From assembly GCA_977006965.1 (NCBI GenBank), contig OZ345353.1, positions 3,224,001 to 3,288,000 on the forward strand: DNA of 64,000 nt, in the 5' to 3' direction. Origin of the DNA: Phymatolithon calcareum (lineage: Eukaryota > Rhodophyta > Florideophyceae > Hapalidiales). Under the pieces are notes generated by a model, which saw nothing but the letters and a program-made list of their open reading frames with translations, was not told the origin of the DNA and ran no database searches. Below are positions 21,123 through 31,602 of this stretch, piece by piece (the first letter of the stretch is position 1; the number at the start of each line of letters is the position of its first letter). A program made the position numbers and the translations under genes.

Positions 21123-23404
21123 GTTTGATAGCAATATGCAAGCTATGAAATTAATAGAAGTGCCCATAGGAACACGGGAGTGCTTCCACGATACAGAAAT
21201 GTTGCGCGACCCGCATTTCCCACAGAGAACGGTTCCCTCTGTGGCCGCAACGGACTGAACCGCGTTTTCAGAGAAGAAGCACACAAAGTTGCAAGATTCC
21301 CTGTCTGCGGAACACGATATGAACTTCTTTGCAGAGTCTCTCGACTCCCGAATATTACACGAAGCTTTGCACAGTGGGCATTCCGCGACATTCGCCTGGT
21401 TTGACGGCGTGCCGTGCGATAATGGACATGTCAGATGTGCACGCTTGAAGCATCGAAAGCCTGACATCTTCTTCTCCGGGTTCACAGCCTCGTCACCCGG
21501 CGGGTGCGAAATGCAATAAGGACATAACGTGTATCGGGCGTTTGACGATGAATTGGTCATTTGTTGCATTTGAAACTGGCACACGAGGCACCTCGTATTG
21601 TGTGGCTCAATAATCCTAAATCGCAGCAACTCGAGCGATAAACTTGTGCGATTAATTACATGTCCTGCAATGCAAAGTACGATCTGAACCTTCGCTGCGA
21701 CTCGCATGACCAAAGACACCTCCCCGACCGCGCCCACGACCTCTGCTCCTTCCACCTCCTCCTCCGCAAACAAAACCTTGCGACGCTGCTCCTCTACTTC
21801 CGGGCCGCCCTTTAAGTCCATAAGCTGGTGACAATTCCCTCATTTGGAGAGATTAGGCACCAGAGTTTGCCAGGTGGCCGCGGTGGAATTTTTAAACCTG
21901 CTTCAGAAGACATTGCTCAACGTTTCCGTATTATTACGCAACTGAGCAAACTTGGCGCTACACTCAGTCAGCACAGCCTGCAACATACTTGCAACTTGCG
22001 CCTGTTCAATGCCCTCTTTCTTCAGACCCTCCTCCTGCTTCGCGCGAATGTATGGGCGGGCAAAATGGTTCTGACCCTTTTCGTGTGACACGACAAGAGC
22101 AATGCCGATTTCCGTGGGTGCGAAGCGTACAGCGTTGCCCCCTTCTTTCTCGACCTAGTTCCGCTCTTACACTTTCCTGATATGCTCCGCGATCGTGGCG
22201 TCCGTTCCGATTCCGTAATGAACTATGAGTGCAATGACATCGGCCTCCGAGAGAAGCGCCGGTCGTTGAGTCTGTGACTCGCGCAACGTAAAGCTCTGCC
22301 ATAGAAGGGTTGCTCCGACACTCAGGAGAGTGGACGGCCTGTCGCGCTCGGACCAGTTTTCGAGAGGATGCATGGCCTCGACATAGCCCTTGTGCTCAAT
22401 GATAAGCCCTCGAGCACCGAAAAACTCGGCCTCGTCAACACGAACCTGTACTGAGGTTTCCGCCCCCTGTGCGTCCACCGAACAGCACGCCAGAAACCGT
22501 TTCACACTTTGCGGTGGTCATCAATGTCGAACAACCCGGGTTCGACTTCAGTGGGATGAATTAGTGGAGGAGCGCCATCATCATGACCGCCAGCACGCGG
22601 CCAAATGAAGGTGACGAAGTCTTGTTGACTGGGCGGGGTAAGAAGCCTGTTTCCAAATTTCCCCATTCTGGATGTCCCGTTTATATTTGCATGAAGGTTA
22701 TAAGTTTCATTGAATTGATCAGTCTCAGTTCTCGGAGAGCTGATTAGATCCTTGTTGTACAGACTTTCCGTCACCTCCATCAATTTCTCTGAGCTAATCC
22801 TCAGCAAACGCGATGCCGCTCTTTGCAGCTCCACCGTGGACAGTGGCAAAGGTCTCCACCTCGAATTGTTGCGCTTCTTGACGCTGAAAACATGAGCGAC
22901 GCCTCCATTCGCTTCACTCTGCTTCACGGTGATCTCGTAGAGCAGATGGGCGGAACATGCATCGCAGAGTTGCTTCCGCACCCATTCGAAAGGCACTGTG
23001 GTACTCACAAGACTGATCGTGAAGACCCAGAATAAGTGCCTGTCAAGTGCTGAATGGTGAGCCAGCGATCCACGACGAGACCAGCAGTTGGAAACTGAGA
23101 GTTCAGACGATGGGGCGCCTTTGACCTGAAATATCCAAGTTAAACCTCTCCACGGATACGGTGAGAAACCTGGTATACGCAATTGCAGCACGCTCGTCGA
23201 TCTCCTGTCGGTTATCAACCTTGCGCGCAATGCGCTTGTTCAGCTGCCCAAGAGGGGCGACAGCACTCAAAAGATCATCGCGCGTCATGGCTGAAAAGCG
23301 AGCACACGGTAGACCAAAATGTCGCATTTGGCAGAAAGGCATACTTCACGAACTTAGAAAGCCATCTCCTCACCATCCGAGTCATAATCGATCCAAAGAA
23401 TGAC
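20940..23404 (-). pseudogene. TOP3: DNA topoisomerase III pseudogene, copy C
   Basis: This copy keeps the longest central region. One frame from 23,230 to 22,502 carries VFTISLVS, CDACSAHLLYE, VFSVKKRNN and LLRISSEKLMEVTESLYNKDLISS followed by PRTETDQF, the heart of the type IA topoisomerase fold. The catalytic tyrosine is replaced by serine (codon 22736-22738). Next come FLACCSVDAQGAE, the YGIGTDATIAEHIRK motif (about 22,200), the Gly/Arg-rich tract (about 21,740), and the CPYC, CPLC and CGKC zinc-binding segments (21,500-21,230). The N-terminal 130 or so residues are absent: homology stops near 23,404, just past the LDYDSDGEE motif. Multiple frame changes remain. Kinase K3 follows on the same strand. 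Confidence 0.85.
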
Positions 23405-23769
23405 GTACAACTTGGAGGTTTGAAGTTGCGTCGGACGTCTTCTTATTTGGAGCTGTAGAAGGTGTTGGTGTTATCAAGGCAAAGGAGATCGGGTGTCTGG
23501 TATGATACTGTACGTGAAGAGTGTTTTTGTATCGGTCCCATTAATGTGTGTTGCCCTCCACGTTCTGCATGATCTTCCACGATCTATTCCTAAATTACGA
23601 CTTGAATTCCTTCTCACAAATTTCGTTTTCCTGTCGCCGTTGTCCGTAAACAACTCGTCGACCAGTTTGATTTCCAATTGGTATGATATCATTTGCATTA
23701 AACAGGAGTACGACACTTCGTCGGTGTTAGCTTGATTTCTCATCCCCCGCATATGCAACTGCACACATT
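23405..23769. other. Non-module sequence bordering TOP3 copy C
   Basis: The sequence beyond the truncated N-terminus of TOP3 copy C matches no module. A minus-strand frame (23,827-23,474) is open for 117 codons but has no recognisable motif. No gene call is made. Confidence 0.4.
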
Positions 23770-23961
23770 TTTCTGGTGGCTTTCCTATATTACAAAAAAG
23801 CCAACCTGTCCAATAGAATGCCTGCACTTGTGAAGCGATACTTATCCGATACTCATCCAGAGTTATAGTTTAACAAGTGCAAGCATTCTATTGGACATGC
23901 TACGTTCCCATTTTCTCAATTTCCCGTTTTCCTGTTGGGAAACATTTGTTCATCGGCCCTA
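23770..23961. mobile_element. Hairpin MITE (TAGGGCCGATGAACA ends), copy 2
   Basis: It contains the hairpin arms TGTCCAATAGAATGCCTGCACTTG and CAAGTGCAAGCATTCTATTGGACA, and its right end reads back as TAGGGCCGATGAACAAATG. The left end is diverged. It belongs to the family at 16,140 and 52,427. Confidence 0.65.
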
Positions 23962-24466
23962 TCATAAGCTATGATGCAATACAGATAATCTGAATTTTGC
24001 CCTACTGTATGATACTGTACTATGTACAGTCAATCCTCGTTAACTGGATCTTTGAATTTAGAAAATACTCGGTTTTCAGAACACAAGAGACATCCACGAA
24101 TATGGTTTCCGCACAAATTTGTCTAAATTTAAGGTTCTCAGAATATTCGATACAGTATCTGAAAATTGTCAATGCTTGAGTCACGGTGCATGCTTTAAAT
24201 TTGCAAACCTTTTTGATTCAGTTTCACTGAGCATAACCAACACGTGGGTGCCTCGCTTAGCCGCGAACACGGGTGGTCAATTTCTAACGTTGTTTTCTGG
24301 GGAGGATGTGGGAAATGTCACTACTGTACTGTACTGTAATTCGAATCTTGAAATAGGCGAAACCTAGATACAGTATCGCTCTCCCCCACGCCAGGGAGCC
24401 GTATGATGCAATCATAGACCGCTCGCATAATGCTTTTTTGAAAGAGCATTAATACAGTTAATGATA

Positions 24467-24537
24467 ATTTTGAAGTAATATAGCCGATGACATCGATGTC
24501 ATTGGCTATACAGTATTACTTCAAATTTGTACCTGTA
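24467..24537. repeat. Inverted repeat around a TAGCC-ATGACATCGATGTCAT-GGCTA core
   Basis: The arms TTTTGAAGTAATA and TATTACTTCAAA flank an almost perfect palindrome (TAGCCGATGACATCGATGTCATTGGCTA, one mismatched pair). It lies in a 0.7-kb stretch (23,962-24,639) with no gene and with repeated TACAGTA/TACTGTA motifs. Confidence 0.6.
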
Positions 24538-24639
24538 GTATATAAAAACTCCTCAAAAATTGCACGCGTTCAACTCTACAGTACAGTACAGTACGTATGT
24601 CCTCAAAACGAGATCGATAGCTTTTGCAGCCATTACAAC

Positions 24640-25302
24640 CTAATACCGTGCCGGTTGCTCGACTGAATCTTTGACCCTATCGTGATTGGATGACAACCTT
24701 TCAAAAATATACACTTTGCAAGATTAAAAAAGTGCCCGTTCGGGCACCAAGAATTTCTATCAAAAAACACTGCAAGCAGACAATTATGCATCGCTGGACA
24801 CGGGATTTTCATAGGTTTCGCTGATGCCAGGACTACTGTAGTAGACATTCCCCCGAAAATGATAGGGGACATCCCAGCTTTTGCCCTCCGTGAGGGGGTC
24901 AGTCCCTCCGGTCCTAGTCAACCAGACTTCCGCAGGGATTTTTGTTTTTGTTCGGTCCCAAAAATCAGATGCATGCAGACTGCGGTGTCTCATGCAAATT
25001 ATGCCCTGTCTGCTGTCCCGGCCCACGCACTTGGTCGAAGTCCCCGCACCGGAAAACGCCCGTTCTAAACATGAATCCAGACGGCTCTTATTTCTTGTCT
25101 TCTCGCGAGTGCTTATCCCAGGCCTCAATGTTGCGACACAGGAAACAGTTGAAACAGAATTAGCCCTAAATTGACTCAACTGGATCTGCATCAAGCTGAT
25201 TATGTGAATATATGTCAATCAGTCCTACTCCTCATGATGTGGAGAAGGATTTATTGATATCCGCACATAGGCTAAGTACAGCAAAATTCATCCCAACATG
25301 AT
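24640..25302. repeat. Dispersed repeat, uninterrupted copy, inverted relative to 15,135-16,110
   Basis: Reverse-complement match to 15,135-16,110 without the MITE, so it records the pre-insertion state. On the minus strand a 144-codon frame (25,218-24,784) runs through RPGISTREKTRNKS, ERAFSGAGTSTKCVG, SLHASDF and VWLTRTGGT; the other copy carries a similar reading. No known domain was recognised. The right end merges into the 3' flank of kinase fragment K4. Confidence 0.75.
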
Positions 25303-25394
25303 GCTTAACATGAAACGCATGGACAGTATCGGTTGTACACTTTCTGTTGGGATTGGTAGAGCTCGACTGTGTGTATACATAAATTTGATACTGT

Positions 25395-25912
25395 AGTTTT
25401 GAGCTTGTCTCAAATTTTTCCACTGCCCGCTGCACCCTAATTGACACCAAGCACAGTTGCAGTTTCAGTGCATCTTGACAGTTACATTTCGCTTGCTCTT
25501 CAACATGGATGAGCTCATTCAGTGTCCGGAAAGCTCTTGACAAAAATGTCAACAAGCCCACAGCATCGTCAACTTCACCAACTCTTGTGAGTGCAATACC
25601 CATTTCTGCACAGTAAACGGACAAACTCTTGTGGCCGAATACAAAAACGTCGGCAAGACAGCAACCAACATGAGACTGGTTCCAGTCGAAAAAGCAAAAT
25701 GAACCTGATGTTCCACCAGGCCGAAACATATTTCCCGCTGGCAAGTCACCGTGAACGAAAGCCGTTGGCAGTTTTACATTCCTGACCTCACGTAGAACTC
25801 GGATAATGTACGCTTTGCAACGATTCATACACTTGAATTCTTCACTATCCTTCAGAAACTTAAGCTCTTCGTGCTCAAGCAAAAAGCCAAGGTTCTTCTC
25901 CATTCATTCTGG
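25395..25912 (-). pseudogene. Kinase copy K4, C-terminal third only
   Basis: Only the C-terminal part of the APH-like kinase remains, starting at EKNLGFLLEHEELKFLKD. It still has HGDLPAGN and FFDWNQ, but the N-lobe and NUDIX-like part are gone. The cut is sharp: at 25,912 the kinase sequence CCATTCATTCTG runs straight into GGTAGTTTTAAG, which in module 5 lies about 1.3 kb away, beyond the kinase 5' end. This is one internal deletion. The normal stop (TAG after KLQ) is TAT here, so the frame runs on to 25,232. It is not expected to be active. Confidence 0.85.
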
Positions 25913-26298
25913 GTAGTTTTAAGTATCTTTCCATGCCGTATTCGTGACATTCTCGTTCCGGGACGGTGGACCATGTCCAGTGGACCTCGTATTTTCAACC
26001 ACGCTTGAAGGGAAAAAGAACAGAAGCCAAATGGCGTGAATCGTGGGTGGACGGAATGGAAAGATTGCGGTTGAGCTGCTCTGAGTGTGAATGGTGTCGA
26101 CTCGGGTCCAGTTTCCTTTGCGTTCGTTTACCGTTGGAATGCGAACCCTCTGAGTCTGTGGAAACTTGATTGAGTTATTTTGGACCGCCACTACTGTTCT
26201 TTCGTACTCTGAAGTAGTAGCCTGCGCGACGATTTTGATGTAACGGTTCCTTAACACCATTACTCATTTCGGAATGCTCGATTGACTCAAAAGGTTGA

Positions 26299-26340
26299 CT
26301 TCAACCAGGGGAAAGCTGTATAACTTTCCCCTGCTTCAAC
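26299..26340. mobile_element. 28-bp palindromic insertion with 7-bp target duplication
   Basis: A 28-bp insertion (26306-26333) has ends CAGGGGAAAG and CTTTCCCCTG and an 8-base centre. It is flanked by CTTCAAC on both sides (26299-26305 and 26334-26340). Modules 2, 3 and 5 have the single uninterrupted CTTCAAC-type site (near 11,220, 20,630 and 53,170). It shares CAGGG...CCCTG ends with the 14-bp insertion at 3,812. Confidence 0.65.
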
Positions 26341-26639
26341 TACTTGCCGAGCGCTTATCTACTCGCATGTCGATCGTCACCATGATCTTAACGCCCTTTT
26401 GTAACAGAATGGCAAAATATCTCACGTACCCGGACGGAGGCAAAATACAGATTGGAGAAAATAATATGAGTGCTAGAGACTCCAAATCGTCACGGTATAT
26501 CAGGGTCTTTGACTTGTTTTTCCGACTGCATAACTTCGATCTTTAAATATCAGTTGAAATCTGTAGCAGAAGCAAAGTCCCTTACCGGTCACTGCAGCTC
26601 CCGCAGTGTCGTTAAAGCTCGGTTTGACGAGAAGAGACA

Positions 26640-29140
26640 TAGTACCCGAAGAAGATTTGCGCGTACAAAAAGTCAACGTCGTCACCGAAGGCTGCTTCCT
26701 CCTCTTGTCTCTCTCTGTCCGCCGATACTCCCTCTTCTCGCACCTCTACCTCTGCCCCAGCGTCTACCCCTACCACCGCTATCCTCAATGTACCCGTGTC
26801 CCACACTTCCAGGATGTGGTGGTTTAGGGATGTCGCGGTCGGCGCCGCCACTACGAAGTATGTCATGATACCGACGATCGCACAATATGCACCCCTTGAA
26901 ATTAAAGGGAGTCCCCAAAGGAATACGGGAGTGCTTCCACGATATAGAAATGTTGCGCGATGCGCATTGCCCACACAGAACGGCTCCCTCTGCGCTCGAA
27001 ACGGACTGAACCACGTTTCCAGGGAAGAAGTACACAAAGTTGAAAGATTCCCTGTCTGCGGAACACGACATGAACTTCTTTGCAAAGTCTCTCGAATCCC
27101 GAATATTACACGGGGATGTGTACAGCCGGCATTCCGTGACATTCGCCTCGTTTGACGGCATGCCCTGCAATAATGCACATGTTGGATGTGTGCACAAGAA
27201 GCATCGAAAGTCTGACATCTTCTCCGGGTTCACACCCTCGTCACTCGGTGGATGCAAAATACAACAAAGACATAGCGTGTGACGGGCGTTTGACGATGAA
27301 TTGGTCATTGTAGCACTTGAAATGGGCACACGGAGCATCTCGTATCGTGTGGCGCAATAATCTTAAATCGCGGCAACTCGTGAGATAAACTTGTGCGATA
27401 ATTTACATGTCCTGCAATGCAAAATACGATCTGAACCTTCGCTGCCACTCGCATGACCAAAGCCACCTCCTCGACCGCGCCCACGATCTCTTCTCCTTCC
27501 ACCTCCTCCGCGAACAATACCTCGCGACGCGGCTCCTCCATTTCCGAGCCGCCTTTTTAAAATCCATAAGCTGATGACACTTCCCACATTCCGAGAGATT
27601 CGGTACCAGACTTTGCCATGTAGCCGCGGTGGAAATATTAAACCTGCTTCAGAAGACATTGCTCAACGTTTTCGTATTATTTCACAACTGAGCAAACCTG
27701 GCGCTACACTCAGTCAGCGCAGCCTGTAGCACACTTGCAACTTGCGCTTGTTCATTGCCCTTTTTTCAGACCCCCCTGCTTCGCGCGCATGTATGGGCGG
27801 GCAATATGGAGCTGACATTTTTCGTGTGACACAAGAGCAATGCCGATTTCCGTAGGTGCGAAGCGTCCACCGTTGCCCCTTCTTTCAAGACCTAGTTCCG
27901 CTCTTGTACTTTCCTGATATGCTCCGCGATCATGGCTTCCGTTCCGATTCCGAAATGATCCATGAGTCCAATGACATCGGCCTCCGAGAGCACCTACGGT
28001 GGTTGAGCCTGTGACTCGCGAAACGTAAAGCTCTTCCACGGAACAGTTGCTCCAACATTCAAGAGAGCGGACGGCATGTCGCGCTCAGACCACTTTTCGA
28101 GAGGATGCATGACCTCGAGATAACCATTGTGCTCAATGATAAACCCTTGAGTACCGAAAAACTCGACCTCGCCAACGCGAACCTACACTGATGCTTCCGC
28201 CCCCTGCTCGTCCACCGAACAGCGCACCAGGAACTGCTTTGTAATATACATGTACACTTTGCGGTGGTCATCAATGTCGAACGATCCGGGTGCGACTTCA
28301 GTCGGATGAATCGGTAGATGAGCGCCATCATCCTGACCGCCAGAACGCGGCCACATGAAGGTGACGAAGTCTTGCTGACTGGGCGGGGTAAGAAGCCTGT
28401 TTGCAAATAGTCCTTTAAGGTTATAAGTTTCATTGAATTGATCAGTCTCAGTTCTCGCACTGCTGATCAGACCGCCCTTGACCGGAAATATCCAATTTAA
28501 ATCTCTCCACGGATACGATGAGAAACCTGGTATACGCACTTCCAGCATGCTCGTCGATCTCCTGTCAGATATCAACCATGAACGCAATGCCCTTGCTCAA
28601 CTTCTCAAGATGGGCGAAAGCACCCAAAAGATCACCGCGGGTCATGGCCGAGAAGCGGGGGCCGTAGACCAAAATGTCGCGATTGGGGGAGAGACATACG
28701 TCACGAACGTCAAAAGCCATCTCCTCACCATACGAGTCATAATCGAGCCACAGAAAGAGCCAGTCCAAGTGACGAGTTTCAGCGCGCAGAGTGCCAGCGA
28801 TGTCTTCCTTGTCCTCACGGACGGTTCCGTGCGGTACGGGTGGCGTTGGGATCAAGCAGGGCGACTTGATCACACGAACCCCGCTTACGATAATGTGCCT
28901 CGAAATCTGTTTTCTTGAGGCGGCAGGTGATGGACGTGAGGACCATACAACAGGGGATACCTTTGAGTGGCATGTCGAACTCAAAGATGCGGTTGTGCAT
29001 CGAGTATCCATTGCGCGTAGTCACTGCCCCACCCTGCCGCAGGACAACGGCGGTTTCCTTTGCAGCAGACGACTTCTCCGCCACGCGCTACACCATCGCA
29101 ATCTTGACGGTCGATGAAATGTAACCGACGAGGTAGGCAT
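26640..29140 (-). pseudogene. TOP3: DNA topoisomerase III pseudogene, copy D
   Basis: Almost identical to copy B from about 27,860 rightwards, including the serine at the catalytic position (28459-28461), the central deletion and the damaged N-terminus. A candidate ATG lies at 29138-29140. The C-terminal part (27,540-26,640) is more diverged from B. It shows the Gly/Arg tract (GGGGRRRDRGRGRGG), CPFQ/CPYC..CLLH-type Cys pairs, a degenerate GRF-like segment (DSRDFAKKFMSCS), CGQC and GCILCD, the last typical of TOP3 tails. Frameshifts separate these parts. Its kinase partner downstream is the truncated K4. Confidence 0.85.
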
Positions 29141-30295
29141 TGTCCTGTTCCGAAAAACCCGTCTGCATCTACCTGTGCATGATGGGCTGAGTTGGGGCGA
29201 GAATTCTTGGCTGTATAGCAAATAAGGTATGATGCGATACGGATATTCTTGAATCTTGCCCTACTGTATTGCTCTGGCTGTCGCGCACTGCGATCCCGTC
29301 ATAAGTGCACATCCCATTTGACCCATCCGGTCGTCGTGAGGTAGAAAAGGTTTCTATGCTGCGGTCCAGATTGGCATCCAAGTCGAACATTTCTATCATG
29401 AATGATAACTGTTGTCGATTGTCTTTGGCTCGTACTCACGCTTGACATTAAAAGTATATGCTACGTAAAGAGCCATTTTTCGCCTTTCAGCCTTCTAACT
29501 AAGAACTTTTTTCCTTTTGTCCCAAAACAAGATTGCAACGATTAGAACAGGATTTGGGCGTTGCGTGGGGCTGAGTGGGATGGTTCACGAAAAAGGCGAA
29601 ATGCGAAAGCGACCACCAGAGGGGTGCAGTCCCAAATCAACTGCTGTAAGATCACCTCAGCTCGTCTGTGCGATAACGGAAAGCCATCGGGAAGTGTCGG
29701 GATAACGACAGTCTTGGGTTTGAAAGCTGGTTTGATGATGGAACTCTCTGGCGGCCCACAAGGCTTTGTTCACGTAAACCCCTGCGAATTAACTTGTCAA
29801 CAGCAATGTTTCTTGAAATTCTGCTGTGACTCGGCTTCGATGGGAATCTCCTGGGACATTACTTGCTCCGTGAGGCACCAAAGTTTCCGATATTTCTAAC
29901 TTGGCATTGGGGAAACACAAATCTTTGCGCTGAGTCCACTCCTTGATATTACAATTTTAGTTTTAGTAATTTAGATTACTGAAACCGAGGTGCCATTCAA
30001 CATACTGTGTGCTTCACGGTTCGCTGTTCAAAGGGATTACATAATGTGGCAACAACGAATATAGTTTTCAAGACGGATCTTGAGCTGAGTCCAGTAGTCT
30101 CGCGGTAGGCTCCGCAAATTTGTCACTTGACAGTCGACCTCACGGACGCGGACTGCCACAGAATTCTAGATCAAGTTTCCGATTTCAGAATCATGAATAT
30201 CAGTGTGACTGGTAGTGACACCCCTACTCTCTACATTGTAGCAGTGTCTGGATCTAAACATGAACTGCTGTCTGGGCTTTCCACCTGAACGCTCC
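29141..30295. repeat. Module 4 tail
   Basis: Continues the near-identity with module 2 (13,860-14,930), apart from a 27-bp loss near 29,500 and a 13-bp loss near 29,832. From about 29,960 to 30,290 it follows the longer tail of module 1 (7,720-8,045). It contains a 60-base plus-strand kinase relic at about 29,535-29,600. No intact gene. Confidence 0.6.
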
Positions 30296-30684
30296 ATTTT
30301 CATCTCCACCTGTCGCAAGGGCCGTGTATTTCGGAAGCCAACCAGGCCTGCACGGGCGATATGGAAGAGACTGTACGCAATTAGCGCCAAATCGGAGCCA
30401 AACACCGTCTCCACGATATGCCCAGCGACAGGGACGAGCTTAGTCGCCAACAGCCGGTACGCCCCGCCTCTTGCCATGGCATGACTGTCAAGAGCATCCT
30501 GAGCAATAATCAAAGAATGGATCTTCCGCGGAAGGGGAGATGCAGAAGACCGTCCAGTTGCCGCGGAGCAAATCACACGGGCACCAATGCTAGTACCATA
30601 AAGGTGGAATCCGATCGAGCGCGGCGAATGTCGCATAAGATCAGAAATGAGAACGTGGGCACCGCGACTTCCCACATTCGTCAC
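30296..30684 (-). pseudogene. Alpha/beta-hydrolase gene fragment
   Basis: About 130 codons read through HLYGTSIGARVICSA, where G-T-S-I-G is a nucleophile elbow (GxSxG). They continue through KIHSLIIAQDALDSHA and a GSDLALIAYSLF segment that could supply the late acidic residue. This order is typical of an alpha/beta-hydrolase family from the nucleophile onward. The upstream half of the domain and any start codon are absent. On the left it is fused to the module 4 tail (from SGGKPRQQF onward), and on the right it runs into a perfect palindrome. It looks like a captured host-gene piece. The substrate is unknown. Confidence 0.55.
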
Positions 30685-30704
30685 TCAGGATATTGTGCTC
30701 GGTC

Positions 30705-30748
30705 AATTCGAACGACGTGCGAGTAATTACTCGCACGTCGTTCGAATT
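30705..30748. repeat. 44-bp perfect palindrome at a chimeric junction
   Basis: The arms of 22 bp (AATTCGAACGACGTGCGAGTAA and its exact complement) meet with no spacer. The palindrome separates the alpha/beta-hydrolase fragment from the unrelated gene fragment at 30,755-31,075. Confidence 0.95.
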
Positions 30749-30754
30749 AGTCCG

Positions 30755-31075
30755 CCTGTCATACTACGATCAATGACACCAGCGATAGGAGTTTCAGTTA
30801 CTTTTGCTCTCTCCTCGACAAGGACGCGCACATCATCGCCATGAATCTGACCGTCATCGATAATGCTAACCGAGGCGTGCGCCGCGACACTGCCTTGCAG
30901 TGCGATTTGGTCAGCGACAGCAAGAAGGCATATTTTCACAGACTCAGGGATTGACACTGGCGCATCGCTGCTTTCGCCGTCGCTGAAGGTCTTCATGACT
31001 TCTTTCTTGAAATTCTCTATAGCAGGCATGCAGGAAGAGTTTTGTAAGTTCGGGAGATTGTTCAAACGGGGATTT
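30755..31075 (-). pseudogene. Unidentified gene fragment, copy 1 (partner at 57,629-58,125)
   Basis: An open minus-strand segment with NNLPNLQNSSC, KTFSDGESSDAPV, VADQIALQGSV, IIDDGQIHGDD and VEERAKVTETPIAG. The same segment, a little diverged, is at 57,629-57,940, where more of the upstream part is kept. No domain was recognised. Here it is fused at 31,076 to a TOP3 C-terminal fragment. It is most likely a piece of a host gene carried into the repeat array. Confidence 0.6.
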
Positions 31076-31076
31076 A

Positions 31077-31602
31077 CGCAGTGGGCATTCCGCGACATTC
31101 GACTCGTTTGACGGCGTGCCCTGCGATAATCCACGTTTTGGAGGTGTGCACAGGAAGCATCGAAAGTCTGATATCTTCTTCTCCAGGTTCACAGCTTCGT
31201 CACTCGATGGATGCGAAATGCAATAAGGACATAACGTGTGACGAGCGTTTGACGATGAATTGGTCATTTGTAGCACTTGAAACTGACACACGGCGCACCT
31301 CGCATCATGTGGCTCAATAATCCCAAGTCGCCGCAAAAGCCACCTCCTCGACCGCGCCCACGCCCACGACCTCTGCTCTTTCCTCCTCCGCGAACACTAT
31401 CTCGCGACGCTGCTCCTCCATTCCGAGCCGCCCTTTTAAATCCATTAGCTGATGACAATTCCCTCATTCGTAGAGACTGGGCATCAGACTTTGCCATTTA
31501 GCCGCGGCGCAAATATTAAACCTGTTTCGGAAGACATTGCTCAAAGTTTCCGTATTATTACGCAATTGAGCAACTTGGCGCTACATTCAGTCAGCGCAGC
31601 CT
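31077..31602 (-). pseudogene. TOP3: TOP3 C-terminal fragment G
   Basis: It carries the zinc-finger part of the TOP3 relic (CAVCQFQVLQMTNSSS, CPYCISHP, CPL-type pairs) and a short Gly/Arg tract near 31,360, where about 90 bases are missing compared with other copies. The homology ends exactly at CAGTCAGCGCAGCCTG (31,602) and Copia reverse-transcriptase sequence begins on the next base. On its other side it joins the gene fragment at 30,755-31,075. Confidence 0.8.

Noticed and set aside
24028-24380. Tc1/mariner-pogo-like end (TACAGTCAATCCTCGTTAACTGG)
   Set aside because: It resembles pogo termini, but no matching inverted end or TA duplication was found within the window, so it was not annotated as an element.
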